Positions 45,155-54,108 of a DNA stretch of 64,000 nt are shown here, in pieces. Both the position numbers and the translations under genes were made by a program. The stretch is taken from positions 1 to 64,000 of the forward strand of contig JAVKDJ010000010.1 of the NCBI GenBank assembly GCA_040222275.1. Reading direction: 5' to 3'. A model generated the notes under the pieces. It worked only from the letters and a program-made list of their open reading frames with translations, was not told the origin of the DNA and made no database searches. Source of the DNA: CAXBNB01 sp040222275. Its GTDB lineage: Bacteria > Bacteroidota > Bacteroidia > Cytophagales > Cyclobacteriaceae. Positions within the stretch are counted from its first letter, which is position 1; each line of letters starts with the position of its first letter.

Positions 45155-45532
45155 GTTCACAGTCTAATATATGAACCTGTTGTTCTTGGCAGGGTTGCGG
45201 GTTTCCACATAGCCGAATCAGGATCAAGGGATATTTCTGAGGATGACAATCAAATAGCACAATGTTTATTTATTGATCCCATATACTCATAGGAGGGAGG
45301 ATGTCCACGAAAAGTGTGACACCCACCAGATAACGCCCCTTGTTGTCGCGCGTTTAGCCATTTCGGCGTAACGCGTGACCGAGCATATACAGATGGCAAA
45401 GAGGTTGGTTTTTATGAAGTTCAGGCTTTCCAACCTAAGTTTGGATATAAAAAACTGAAAAAACTTTAAAAAAACTGGTATCACTTTCAGGCTTTGCTCC
45501 TTAGAGTAGTAGAAGTGTATTAAAGTTTTCTA
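45155..45532. other. 378-base gap inside the sigma D-fecR D pair
   Basis: No credible gene. The segment about 45290-45420 is richer in GC and CpG (for example TTGTCGCGCG and GGCGTAACGCG) than its flanks and has no plus-strand frame of note. It may be an inserted, decayed repeat. The other three same-strand sigma-fecR pairs have 77-111 bases here. Confidence 0.5.
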
Positions 45533-46561
45533 ATGAAAGATAAAAACGATCACATCCTGTTGTTGCTCCAGAAGCCTGAATTTAAGGAGTGGGTGTTGCG
45601 CCCAACGGACGAAAGCAACTACTACTGGGAAAACTGGCTGGAGCACCACCCGGACAGCAAAGAGGATGTAAACAAGGCCAAAGAACTCATCATGAGGCTC
45701 AGGTTTCATGAAGGCACGCTGGAAGAACAGGAAAAGGACGAGATGTTCAAAAACATCATTTCCAGAAAGGAACAGATATCCCCACAAACGTATTCAATTC
45801 CAAGGTTCACGGCCTTCAGGTATGCGGCCATGTTGGTGTTGGCCATCGGGGCTGGTATGTTGTTTTGGAATTTGATTGATAATGGTCCCAAAACTGACAA
45901 TGCACAACCAGTGGTTACTTATATCCATAAATCCAATCCCAAGGGACAAAAATCTACCATTCGTCTAAAAGATGGTACAGAAGTACGCCTCAATTCCAAC
46001 AGTAGCCTGGAATATGCCAGCGATTTTGGAACCAGCAATAGAAAGGTAGTACTAAAGGGAGAGGCATATTTCTCCGTAGCAAAGGATCCTAAAAAACCAT
46101 TCATTGTCACAACTGGGAATGTGCTCACTACGGCTTTGGGGACAGAGTTCAACATAAACGCAAGAAATGAAAACAACCCCCGGATCATTTTAACTGAAGG
46201 CAAAATCAAGGTGGAAGACAAATTGGAAAATGCCACGCCCTTTATCCTACTGCCCAATCAGTCCATTGAATACAACAGCAAAACCGGGTTTACTGATGTG
46301 CGGGAAATAGACAACCTCGATGAAATTCTATGGATCAATGGCATATTGAAGTTTGAGCACACTCCGCTGCTCCAGGTGGTGGAAGAGTTAGAAAACTGGT
46401 ATGGGGTTGATGTAGAAATAGAAGGCAACCCTGAAGGCCTGCACTATTCCGGGGAGTTTAAAGACGAATACCTGTCCAGCATACTCACCGCCATGAGTTT
46501 TTCGCTTGGATTGGAATATTCACAAGAAAATGAATTTGTTCAACTAAAACTAAAAAAATGA
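45533..46561 (+). CDS. FecR-family anti-sigma factor, module D
   Basis: A 342-residue anti-sigma with N-terminal FKEWVLRPT, a membrane helix at about 96-114 (YAAMLVLAIGAGMLFWNL), the periplasmic FecR segment NPKGQKSTIRLKDGTEVRLN and GEAYFSVAKDPKKPFIV, and DUF4974 with LENWYGVDVEIEG. Expected partner of sigma D and SusC D. Confidence 0.92.
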   Translation: MKDKNDHILLLLQKPEFKEWVLRPTDESNYYWENWLEHHPDSKEDVNKAKELIMRLRFHEGTLEEQEKDEMFKNIISRKEQISPQTYSIPRFTAFRYAAMLVLAIGAGMLFWNLIDNGPKTDNAQPVVTYIHKSNPKGQKSTIRLKDGTEVRLNSNSSLEYASDFGTSNRKVVLKGEAYFSVAKDPKKPFIVTTGNVLTTALGTEFNINARNENNPRIILTEGKIKVEDKLENATPFILLPNQSIEYNSKTGFTDVREIDNLDEILWINGILKFEHTPLLQVVEELENWYGVDVEIEGNPEGLHYSGEFKDEYLSSILTAMSFSLGLEYSQENEFVQLKLKK

Positions 46562-46590
46562 TGGAAGTATAGAGAACCACACTAAAAAGA

Positions 46591-46609
46591 AGACCGGGGT
46601 TGCCGGTCT
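46591..46609 (+). terminator. Hairpin between fecR D and susC D
   Basis: AGACCGG and CCGGTCT form a 7-base GC-rich stem with a 5-base loop after an A-rich stretch. No T-run follows. It occupies the same place as the hairpins in the other four modules. Confidence 0.5.
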
Positions 46610-46703
46610 CCAATTGCAGTTAGCTCCGATCTTTCAGACTTACCACAGACCAAATATCGAGACTAGCTGCTGCTAAATGTATTATTTAACTAATTACAAA
46701 GAT

Positions 46704-49700
46704 ATGTACTATAAAATTACTAAAGTCATTGTTGATATGACAAAATTCACCTTAAGGCTGTTCATCCTAATTGGCTTGACCCTTCAAGTATCTTTGGCCG
46801 GCAACAGTTCGGCCCAGGTAAAAAGCGTAAGGGATGTCAGGATAACCCTGAGCGAAAGAAATACTTCCCTTCTGGAAGTATTTCAGGAAATCGAAAAAAG
46901 CACCGATTACACCTTCAATTTTAGCAAGGACAAAATCAACCTTTCCAAGAGTGTGAGCATTGGCCAGGAAAATGCCTCGGTAGAACGCATATTGCTTGAC
47001 CTTTCTAAAGAGCACGGCCTGGCATTCAAGCAGGTAAACAATAATATAAGTGTTTTCAGAAATAAAGGAAACGCCACACAGGACAACATTGAATTAGAAA
47101 TTCTTGTTGATGTGGAAATCTCCGGGCGGGTAACCGATGAAAACGGGGAAGGATTGCCGGGTGCCTCGGTAGTAGTAAAAGGTACCACCAATGGTACTAC
47201 CACCAATCTGGAAGGAAACTATAAGATGAATGCCCCGGACAATGCACTGATTATCGTATCGTATGTTGGCTACATCACCCAGGAAATTGAGGTGGGTGGA
47301 AGAAGTACCATAGATGTACCCATGCGACTGGATGCCGCCCAACTGGAAGAAATCGTGGTAGTGGGTTATGGCACCCAGAAAAAATCCGACCTCACAGGGG
47401 CCGTTTCTTCGGTTTCGGAAAAGGATTTGCAGAGCAGGCCCGTTCCTTCATTTCAGGATGCCCTGCAAGGCCGTTCGAGCGGTGTAAACATCCGACAGAG
47501 AGGTGGGGACCTGGCGGGTAAGTTTGACATCTCTATCAGGGGAGTAGGTTCTGTTACCGGTAGCAATGCCCCATTGATCGTGGTGGATGGAATACCCTTA
47601 TTTAGTGCTGACTTTTCCACCATCAACCCTAAAGACATAGCATCTATCAACATATTGAAGGATGCTTCGGCCACCGCCATTTATGGGGCAAGGGCATCCA
47701 ATGGCGTAGTAATTATCAGTACCAGAAGGGGCGAAAACGGGCAGGCAAAGTTCACCTTTTCCACAGATTTAGGTTTTGAGGAAATCACAAAAAGATATGA
47801 AGTCTTAAGCACTGAACAGCAACGTCAGCTTTTCGTAGAAGGCTTTAAAAACTCGAACCGCAGCACTGCGGTTTACGATGATCCCTCCCACCCTGCATGG
47901 CAAATTGATACCGATTGGCAGGATTTGGGGACCAGGACGGCCTTCAGGCAAGCTTACAATTTTGGGGTTACCGGTGGTACGGACAAAAGCAAATATGCGA
48001 TTTCAGCCTCTATGCTCAACAGGGAAGGTACAATTATCAACAGTGACCTGAGGTCGTGGAGTATACGGGCAAATATTGATTCGAAAATAAATGAACGAAC
48101 TACGATTGTTGCCAGCCTTACAGGTAGTCATCAAAAATCTAATGAGGTAAATAATGACAGCTTTTTCGGATCTGGTTACCGGAGTTTGGTCTTTCAGCAT
48201 TCTTATACAGAAGCCTATGATGAAAATGGTGAGTTAACTGCCGTCAATTCTACTGCAGCTCCATATTTCGGTGGAAATTCAAACCCGCTGGTTGACATAA
48301 TCTTACCCACCAGAGAAAACAATGTTACCAGGGTGTTGGGTAGCGTACGCGCTGATGTAGACATAATAGAAGGACTGAAACTGTCGGGTAATATCGGTGG
48401 TGATGTGGTGAATTCGGATGGCTATGTTTTTTTACCGGTGTACCAAATTGGTAGGTTTCAAAGGCTGGAAGGCTCTGTGACCGAATCTGCAGGCCAACAG
48501 GTAAACTGGGTGGCAGATGCCACACTACAGTATGAAAAGGAATTTGGGGAACACAGCACCAAATTATTGGTGGGGGCATCCGCACAGCAGTTTACTATAA
48601 GAAACTTTTCAGCCAATGGCACAGGCACAATCAACAACGCACTGAACCAATTGACCAACCAAACGAATTTTTCTGCCTCGGGCAGTGATGTGAGTGCCGG
48701 TTTGTTATCTACCTTTTTAAGGTTCAACTATGATTTTTCCGACAAATACCTGATGACCGCTACAGTGCGTAGGGATGGATCGTCCAGATTTGGCCCGGGC
48801 AACAGGTATGGGATATTCCCTTCAGCCTCATTCGCATGGAGGATATCCGAGGAAGACTTTCTGAGCGGGAGTAACATTCTCAATGACCTCAAACTGCGGG
48901 CAAGCTATGGGCTTACCGGCAATCAGAATATTGGCAATTTCGCCTTCATTACAAGGGCTGGGGCAGCCAACTATGTTTTTGGCAATTCGGCAGTTATTGG
49001 GAATGCGCCAGTCAACATTGGCAATGAAGATTTGAAATGGGAATCATCCAAACAATTGGACATTGGATTGAACGCCTCATTTTTTGAAGGAAGGCTGAAC
49101 ATGGAAATGGACTATTATGACAAACGGTCCGAAGACCTGCTGATTGCACCACCTATCCCATTGACCTCCGGTGTATCAGGGAGGCCGATTGTCAACATCG
49201 GTTCTGTGAAAAATACGGGTGTTGAGTTTGCGGTCAACTCAAGAAATATCACTGGAGACATATCATGGACCACAGATTTCAATATTACCTACAACAAGAA
49301 TGAGGTACTGGATATTGGTCTAAACTCGCAGGGTGAGCCTTTGGAATTGGCAGGTAATGCGATTCCTTTGGGCAATGAGCGTGTGAACCTGACCCAGGCA
49401 GGCCAACCTGTTGGGGCATTCAATACCTATATTTTTGATGGTATATGGCAATTGGGTCAGGAGACAGAAGCCAATGCCTGGTCTAATGCTGTGCCGGGGG
49501 ATGCCAGGTATGTAGATGTCAATGAAAATGGAACTTTTGATCAGGGTGACAGACAGTTTACAGGCACAAGCCCTCATCCGAAGTTTTTTGGGGGGATTAA
49601 CAACACGGTTTCGTACAAGAATTTTTCGGTTTCGGTTTTCATGAATTTTGCTACAGGATATCAACTCTATAACTCTGCCCGCAATTTGTTTTCCAGAAGC

Positions 49701-50081
49701 GTACCTTTTGTTCAAAACTTTGCAGAAGTGGCGGATTTCTGGACACCTGAAAACCCTTCTAATAGTGTGCCAAGGCCTTCGCAGGGAGGCAATACTACCT
49801 TCCTGGCCACCCGTCCGTCCACGAGGTTTTTGGAAGATGCAGATTTTCTCAGAATTAAGAATGTGAGTGTGTCGTACAATCTTCCTGGGCACCTGGCCGA
49901 AAAAATGAAAATGCAGTCGGCAAGGGTGACACTCACAGGAACCAACCTGGCGACTTTTACAGGATACACCGGCCTGGATCCGGAGGCGTCAAGTGTAGGA
50001 AACCTCTTGTCTGTAGGGATAGATCACACCCCATATCCGCTGACCAAGCTTTATTCCATGTCGCTTGAGTTCACTTTCTAA
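46704..50081 (+). CDS. SusC-family TonB-dependent transporter with STN domain, module D
   Basis: About 1125 residues from ATG 46704, chosen because all five SusC proteins then begin with about 12 residues before a second Met; an earlier start at 46677 is possible. The signal region (LFILIGLTLQVSLAGNSSAQ), STN, DENGEGLPGASVVVKGTTNG, signature EEIVVVGYGTQKKSDLTGAV, plug (ending SNGVVIISTRRG) and barrel ending SMSLEFTF are in order. susD D starts 29 bases downstream. The operon context with a sulfatase suggests a sulfated glycan. Confidence 0.95.
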   Translation: MYYKITKVIVDMTKFTLRLFILIGLTLQVSLAGNSSAQVKSVRDVRITLSERNTSLLEVFQEIEKSTDYTFNFSKDKINLSKSVSIGQENASVERILLDLSKEHGLAFKQVNNNISVFRNKGNATQDNIELEILVDVEISGRVTDENGEGLPGASVVVKGTTNGTTTNLEGNYKMNAPDNALIIVSYVGYITQEIEVGGRSTIDVPMRLDAAQLEEIVVVGYGTQKKSDLTGAVSSVSEKDLQSRPVPSFQDALQGRSSGVNIRQRGGDLAGKFDISIRGVGSVTGSNAPLIVVDGIPLFSADFSTINPKDIASINILKDASATAIYGARASNGVVIISTRRGENGQAKFTFSTDLGFEEITKRYEVLSTEQQRQLFVEGFKNSNRSTAVYDDPSHPAWQIDTDWQDLGTRTAFRQAYNFGVTGGTDKSKYAISASMLNREGTIINSDLRSWSIRANIDSKINERTTIVASLTGSHQKSNEVNNDSFFGSGYRSLVFQHSYTEAYDENGELTAVNSTAAPYFGGNSNPLVDIILPTRENNVTRVLGSVRADVDIIEGLKLSGNIGGDVVNSDGYVFLPVYQIGRFQRLEGSVTESAGQQVNWVADATLQYEKEFGEHSTKLLVGASAQQFTIRNFSANGTGTINNALNQLTNQTNFSASGSDVSAGLLSTFLRFNYDFSDKYLMTATVRRDGSSRFGPGNRYGIFPSASFAWRISEEDFLSGSNILNDLKLRASYGLTGNQNIGNFAFITRAGAANYVFGNSAVIGNAPVNIGNEDLKWESSKQLDIGLNASFFEGRLNMEMDYYDKRSEDLLIAPPIPLTSGVSGRPIVNIGSVKNTGVEFAVNSRNITGDISWTTDFNITYNKNEVLDIGLNSQGEPLELAGNAIPLGNERVNLTQAGQPVGAFNTYIFDGIWQLGQETEANAWSNAVPGDARYVDVNENGTFDQGDRQFTGTSPHPKFFGGINNTVSYKNFSVSVFMNFATGYQLYNSARNLFSRSVPFVQNFAEVADFWTPENPSNSVPRPSQGGNTTFLATRPSTRFLEDADFLRIKNVSVSYNLPGHLAEKMKMQSARVTLTGTNLATFTGYTGLDPEASSVGNLLSVGIDHTPYPLTKLYSMSLEFTF

Positions 50082-50110
50082 TACGATTATTCATTTTTAA
50101 AGAAGAAATC

Positions 50111-51607
50111 ATGAAGAATTTAAAAAATATATTGTTGGTAGCCGTGTTATTGGCACTTACTACCCGGTGTGGGGATATTTTGGAGCCTCAACCTCAGGGA
50201 CAGGTCGGGTTGGATGTATTATTTTCTACAGAGGAAAATGCCATTACGGCAGTTAACGGACTCTACAACCCCCTGCCCTCTTTGTACGGCAGTCCTTTAT
50301 TGCGTTTAGTCAATATGGCCAGTGATGATGGATGGACCTGGCGCAACGAACTCGAAACGGATATCTATATTGTAGAGCAGAGTTTTAATCATTCAAGAAC
50401 TGCCTGGTCTAATTTTTATACCATGCTCACCAGGGCAAATACTGTACTGGAAGGTATTCCCAATGTGTCCTGGTCAAGTGATGAAATGAAAAATGTAAGT
50501 GAGGGACAGGCAAAGTTTATTAGGGCATTTGCCTATTTCAATTTGGTACGGTTATTTGGAGGGGTACCCCTCATTACCAATACGGTAAAAACGCCTTCAG
50601 ATGCGGCACTACCCAGGGCTACCGTTACAGAGGTGTATGCGCTGATAAAGAGTGATTTAACAGATGCCATCGCATCACTTCCAACAACGTATTCTGGTGG
50701 CAATGGGCTCGAACCAGGAAGGGCTACCAAATATGCTGCCCAGATACTCATGGCGTATGTGCATTTGGAGTTGGAAGAATGGTCTGAAGCCTCTGCGGTC
50801 GCGGGCAGTCTCATCGGAGAGGGTACATTGCTGCCGTTTGCTGACAATTTTAATGGTTCAAATGAAAATGGTACCGGTTCATTTTTCGAAATTCAATATG
50901 CAGGACCGGGTGCAGGGGCTTCTTCCAGTCAAAATAGCTGGTATTTGCCACCTGCGTTCACTGGAGGGGCTGCTTCCCTACCAACAGATGATAACCTGAA
51001 TGGCACTGGCGGAGGACCCTCAAGCGGAGGTGGCCTGGTGCAGGCATTTGAGCCTGGGGACAACAGGAGGGACGTTACTATTTCTACTTATGGAGTGGCC
51101 AATTTTATAGATCCTACCCAGCCTGATGGATCACTTTATTATGTCAACAAGTATTACAATGCTTCTGTTTTGCCAGGGGAAAGTGATTGGAATGTACCAT
51201 TGTATCGGTATGCCGATGCGTTGCTGGTGGCCGCTGAGGCACTCAATGAACAGGGCTATGTAGCTGATGGAGCTGCTTTTGATCATTTGAATGCCATTAG
51301 GACACATGCGGGTTTGGATGCTTTAACATCCACAGATCTGCCGGAACAGGATGCTTTTAGAACTGCCGTCAGGAAAGAAAGGAGGATTGAGTTTGCATTT
51401 GAGTACAAAAGATATTTTGACCTCAACAGATGGGGAATACTTGAGCCTACTATCCAGCCCCAGTTGACCTATCTTGGGTTGAGCTTTCCATCGTCCAAGG
51501 TATCTGCCCATCCTATTACGGGCAGGAATTATTACCTATACCCCATACCAGATGTGGAATTCCTCAACAATGCGGAACTGGGAGATCAAAATCCTGGATA
51601 CGATTGA
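50111..51607 (+). CDS. SusD/RagB-family lipoprotein, module D
   Basis: A 498-residue SusD. Lipobox is LTTRC, with arginine just before the cysteine, where glycine, alanine or serine is usual. Other features: GQAKFIRAFAYFNLVRLFGG, GRATKYAAQILMAYVHLEL, RYADALLVAAEALNEQGYV, LNAIRTHAGL and RKERRIEFAFEYKRYFDLNR. The protein contains a glycine- and serine-rich loop near residue 305 (GTGGGPSSGGG). It pairs with SusC D. Confidence 0.95.
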   Translation: MKNLKNILLVAVLLALTTRCGDILEPQPQGQVGLDVLFSTEENAITAVNGLYNPLPSLYGSPLLRLVNMASDDGWTWRNELETDIYIVEQSFNHSRTAWSNFYTMLTRANTVLEGIPNVSWSSDEMKNVSEGQAKFIRAFAYFNLVRLFGGVPLITNTVKTPSDAALPRATVTEVYALIKSDLTDAIASLPTTYSGGNGLEPGRATKYAAQILMAYVHLELEEWSEASAVAGSLIGEGTLLPFADNFNGSNENGTGSFFEIQYAGPGAGASSSQNSWYLPPAFTGGAASLPTDDNLNGTGGGPSSGGGLVQAFEPGDNRRDVTISTYGVANFIDPTQPDGSLYYVNKYYNASVLPGESDWNVPLYRYADALLVAAEALNEQGYVADGAAFDHLNAIRTHAGLDALTSTDLPEQDAFRTAVRKERRIEFAFEYKRYFDLNRWGILEPTIQPQLTYLGLSFPSSKVSAHPITGRNYYLYPIPDVEFLNNAELGDQNPGYD

Positions 51608-51621
51608 AAAACATCAATTAT

Positions 51622-51650
51622 AAAAAAGAGGCTGTTATGGCCTCTTTTTT
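51622..51650 (+). terminator. Terminator after susD D
   Basis: AAAAAAGAGGC and GCCTCTTTTTT form an 11-base perfect stem with a 7-base loop and a T-run. It lies 46 bases before the sulfatase ATG, so the sulfatase may rely on read-through or on its own promoter. Confidence 0.85.
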
Positions 51651-51695
51651 GTGTTGGACTACATCATTTTTATCAAACTAAACAACGAAATCAAA

Positions 51696-53216
51696 ATGTT
51701 GAAAAAAACTGTACTTGCCCTTCTTTTTATCCTCACCATTTTTATCCAATCAAAAGCTGATACCCCACCCAATATCATCATCATATATGCCGATGACATG
51801 GGCTATGGTGATTTGAATTGCCAAAACCCCAACTCGAAAATCCCGACCCCAAACCTGGACCAGCTGGCCGCTGAGGGTATGAGGTTTACAGATGCGCATA
51901 GCTCATCGGGGATATGCTCACCAAGCCGTTTTGCTTTGTTGACCGGCACATACCATTGGCGCAGACAGCATGGTATCGTCGGTTCTTTCGGCGAACCATT
52001 TTTCAAGGATACGGATATCACTTTGCCGCAAATGCTCAAAGAATCAGGCTACAAAACCGGTTGTATTGGCAAGTGGCACTTGGGTTGGGACTGGAACTTC
52101 AAAAATGAACCATCAGGGGAAGTGGAGCAATGGGGAAAGAACCGAAAGTTTTATGGGCCCAATGATGTCGATTGGGGCAGTCCTATTAAAGGAGGTCCTT
52201 TGGACAGGGGGTTCGATTACTATTTCGGGGATGGTACTATCAATTTCCCACCCTATGCCTGGGTAGAAAATGACAAGGTGCTTACACCACCAACCAAGGT
52301 AATGAACGTGAATGATATAGGCTTTGAAACGAAGGAAGGCGAATGGGAGTTTAGGCCTGGGCCAATGGTTGACGGATGGAACCCTTATGATGTCCTGCCT
52401 ACGCTCACCAGAAAAACTATAGAATGGATAAAAAACCAATCTGCCCAAAATCCTTTTTTTCTGTATTTTGCCCTTCCGTCACCGCACGCACCCATTATCC
52501 CCAACGATGAATTTTTAGGAAAATCCCAAGCCGGAGGTTACGGGGATTTTGTTTTCCAGACAGATTGGGTTGTGGGGCAGGTACTCAAGACGCTAAAAGA
52601 AAAGGGATTGGATGAAAATACGATAGTGATCTTCAGTGCCGACAATGGCCCTGAAAAATATGCTTTTGACCGTGCGGAAAATTTCGACCACTTTAGTATG
52701 GGGGATTTTCGAGGCTTGAAGCGGGACGTATGGGAAGGAGGTCACCATGTGCCATTTGTAATGAAGTGGCCAGGAAAAATCCGTGCCGGATCGGTATCTG
52801 ATGAAGTAGTTTCACAGGTAGATGTGATGGCTACCATCGCATCAATTTTAAAGTTGGAAATACCTGACAAGGCGGCCTCAGACAGTTACGATTTGTTGCC
52901 CGTACTGATGGGCGAAAAATATACATCCCCCATCAGGGAGGCCACCGTACACAACACTTTTGCCAACACCTGGGGCTTGAGACAGGGAAAATGGCTTTAC
53001 ATCAACAATAACACGGGCGGGCATACCAAAATGCCGGAATCATTTAAAACTTTGCGCCAGTACAAAGATTTTGAGGAAGAGGTGCTTCTATTTGATATGG
53101 AAGAAGACCCAGGCCAAAGGGTGAACATATCGGCTAAAAACCAGCGTAAGGTAAAAGAGATGGATGCTTTGCTCCAAAAGTATAGGGATCAGGGATATTC
53201 GGTAGCGAGGGACTAG
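51696..53216 (+). CDS. Type I sulfatase, module D
   Basis: About 506 residues from ATG 51696; the TTG at 51651 abuts the terminator stem and is rejected. A signal peptide (ALLFILTIFIQSKA) is followed by NIIIIYADDMGYGDLNCQ, the formylglycine site CSPSRFALLTG with Cys74, CIGKWHLGWDW, FALPSPHAPI, FSADNGPEKYAFDRA and GGHHVPFVMKWPG. It belongs to the sulfatase family but to a different subgroup from module C, judging by its longer middle region (FDYYFGDGTINFPPYAW). It probably desulfates the module D glycan. Confidence 0.93.
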   Translation: MLKKTVLALLFILTIFIQSKADTPPNIIIIYADDMGYGDLNCQNPNSKIPTPNLDQLAAEGMRFTDAHSSSGICSPSRFALLTGTYHWRRQHGIVGSFGEPFFKDTDITLPQMLKESGYKTGCIGKWHLGWDWNFKNEPSGEVEQWGKNRKFYGPNDVDWGSPIKGGPLDRGFDYYFGDGTINFPPYAWVENDKVLTPPTKVMNVNDIGFETKEGEWEFRPGPMVDGWNPYDVLPTLTRKTIEWIKNQSAQNPFFLYFALPSPHAPIIPNDEFLGKSQAGGYGDFVFQTDWVVGQVLKTLKEKGLDENTIVIFSADNGPEKYAFDRAENFDHFSMGDFRGLKRDVWEGGHHVPFVMKWPGKIRAGSVSDEVVSQVDVMATIASILKLEIPDKAASDSYDLLPVLMGEKYTSPIREATVHNTFANTWGLRQGKWLYINNNTGGHTKMPESFKTLRQYKDFEEEVLLFDMEEDPGQRVNISAKNQRKVKEMDALLQKYRDQGYSVARD

Positions 53217-53242
53217 CGTTCAACGGAGCAGTTAACTTACAT

Positions 53243-53283
53243 AAAAAGATTTGAGCCTTAATTTCAGGTTCAAATCTTTTTTG
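53243..53283 (+). terminator. Terminator after the module D sulfatase
   Basis: AAAAAGATTTGA (53243-53254) pairs with TCAAATCTTTTTT (53270-53282); CCT/AGG extends the stem on the inside. A T-run follows. It ends module D before sigma E. Confidence 0.8.
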
Positions 53284-53374
53284 GCAGAGAAACCCACGTT
53301 AAATTATTATCCCCTAAAAATATGCCATCAACTCGTAATTGATTTACTTAGCTGGTAGTTTTACCGTTTGGATC

Positions 53375-53998
53375 ATGCCATTAGCCGTAAATCAAAACCA
53401 GAACGAGATCGAATTGTGGGAAAAAGTAAGGTCCGGCGACCTGAAATCCTTCAATGAAATCTATCGGTTTTACTACGGCAAATTGATGTATATTGGCAGA
53501 CAACTCCACTGCAATGAAGACACAACCAAGGATCTCATACACGATACTTTCGTGGAAATCTACGAACGCCGGGAATCCATAAAAATACAGTCGTCTTTAA
53601 AATTTTATTTGATCAGGTGTTTCAAAAGCCACCTCTATCAAAACATAAAAAGTAATAAAACCCATCTTATGGTAGTGGAGGAAGAGAAGAAAAACCAGGA
53701 GTTCGTTTTTTCCATTCAGCAGGAAATGATACAGGAGGAAGCGTCACGAGAGGTGCTGGCCAACGTGGAAAAGGAAATCAACAACCTAACCTCCCGGCAG
53801 AGGGAAGCCATGTATTATTTTTACAAAGAAGGGCTCGACTATGATGAAATTACCGAACTAATGGCCCTGAAAAACAGACGATCCACACAGAACCTCATTT
53901 ATGAGGCCGTGAAAATCATCAAATCCAGGCTGCTGCTTATGACCATCCTTGTAGGTGGCTGGTTTTGTAAATCACACAACTGCCTGACTGAAATTTAA
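53375..53998 (+). CDS. ECF sigma-70 factor, module E
   Basis: A 207-residue ECF sigma from ATG 53375, which lies 4 bases after a TACCGTTTG promoter-like box; an upstream start at 53339 is less likely. Region 2 reads FNEIYRFYYGKLMYIGRQL, DLIHDTFVEIYERRE and FYLIRCFKSHLYQNIKSNK; region 4 reads LTSRQREAMYYFYKEGLDYD and ITELMALKNRRSTQNLIYEA. The C-terminal tail is hydrophobic (LLLMTILVGGWFC) and ends in a short polar end. fecR E begins 111 bases downstream. Confidence 0.92.
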   Translation: MPLAVNQNQNEIELWEKVRSGDLKSFNEIYRFYYGKLMYIGRQLHCNEDTTKDLIHDTFVEIYERRESIKIQSSLKFYLIRCFKSHLYQNIKSNKTHLMVVEEEKKNQEFVFSIQQEMIQEEASREVLANVEKEINNLTSRQREAMYYFYKEGLDYDEITELMALKNRRSTQNLIYEAVKIIKSRLLLMTILVGGWFCKSHNCLTEI

Positions 53999-54108
53999 AC
54001 TTTCAAAAACCCTTCCTCCGTTGGTTTAAATGGCTTTTTGAAAAAAAGTAATTTTTTTTCATGTATTTCCATGCAGCTCTCACTCTAGTAAAGTGAAAGC
54101 ACTGAACA

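Noticed and set aside
49320..49892. 190-codon antisense frame inside susC D
   Set aside because: Lies fully inside a well-supported SusC gene, has basic low-complexity content, and is the usual shadow of GC-rich coding sequence.
51651..51695. Upstream TTG start for the module D sulfatase
   Set aside because: Directly abuts the terminator stem and places extra residues before a normal signal peptide beginning at 51696.
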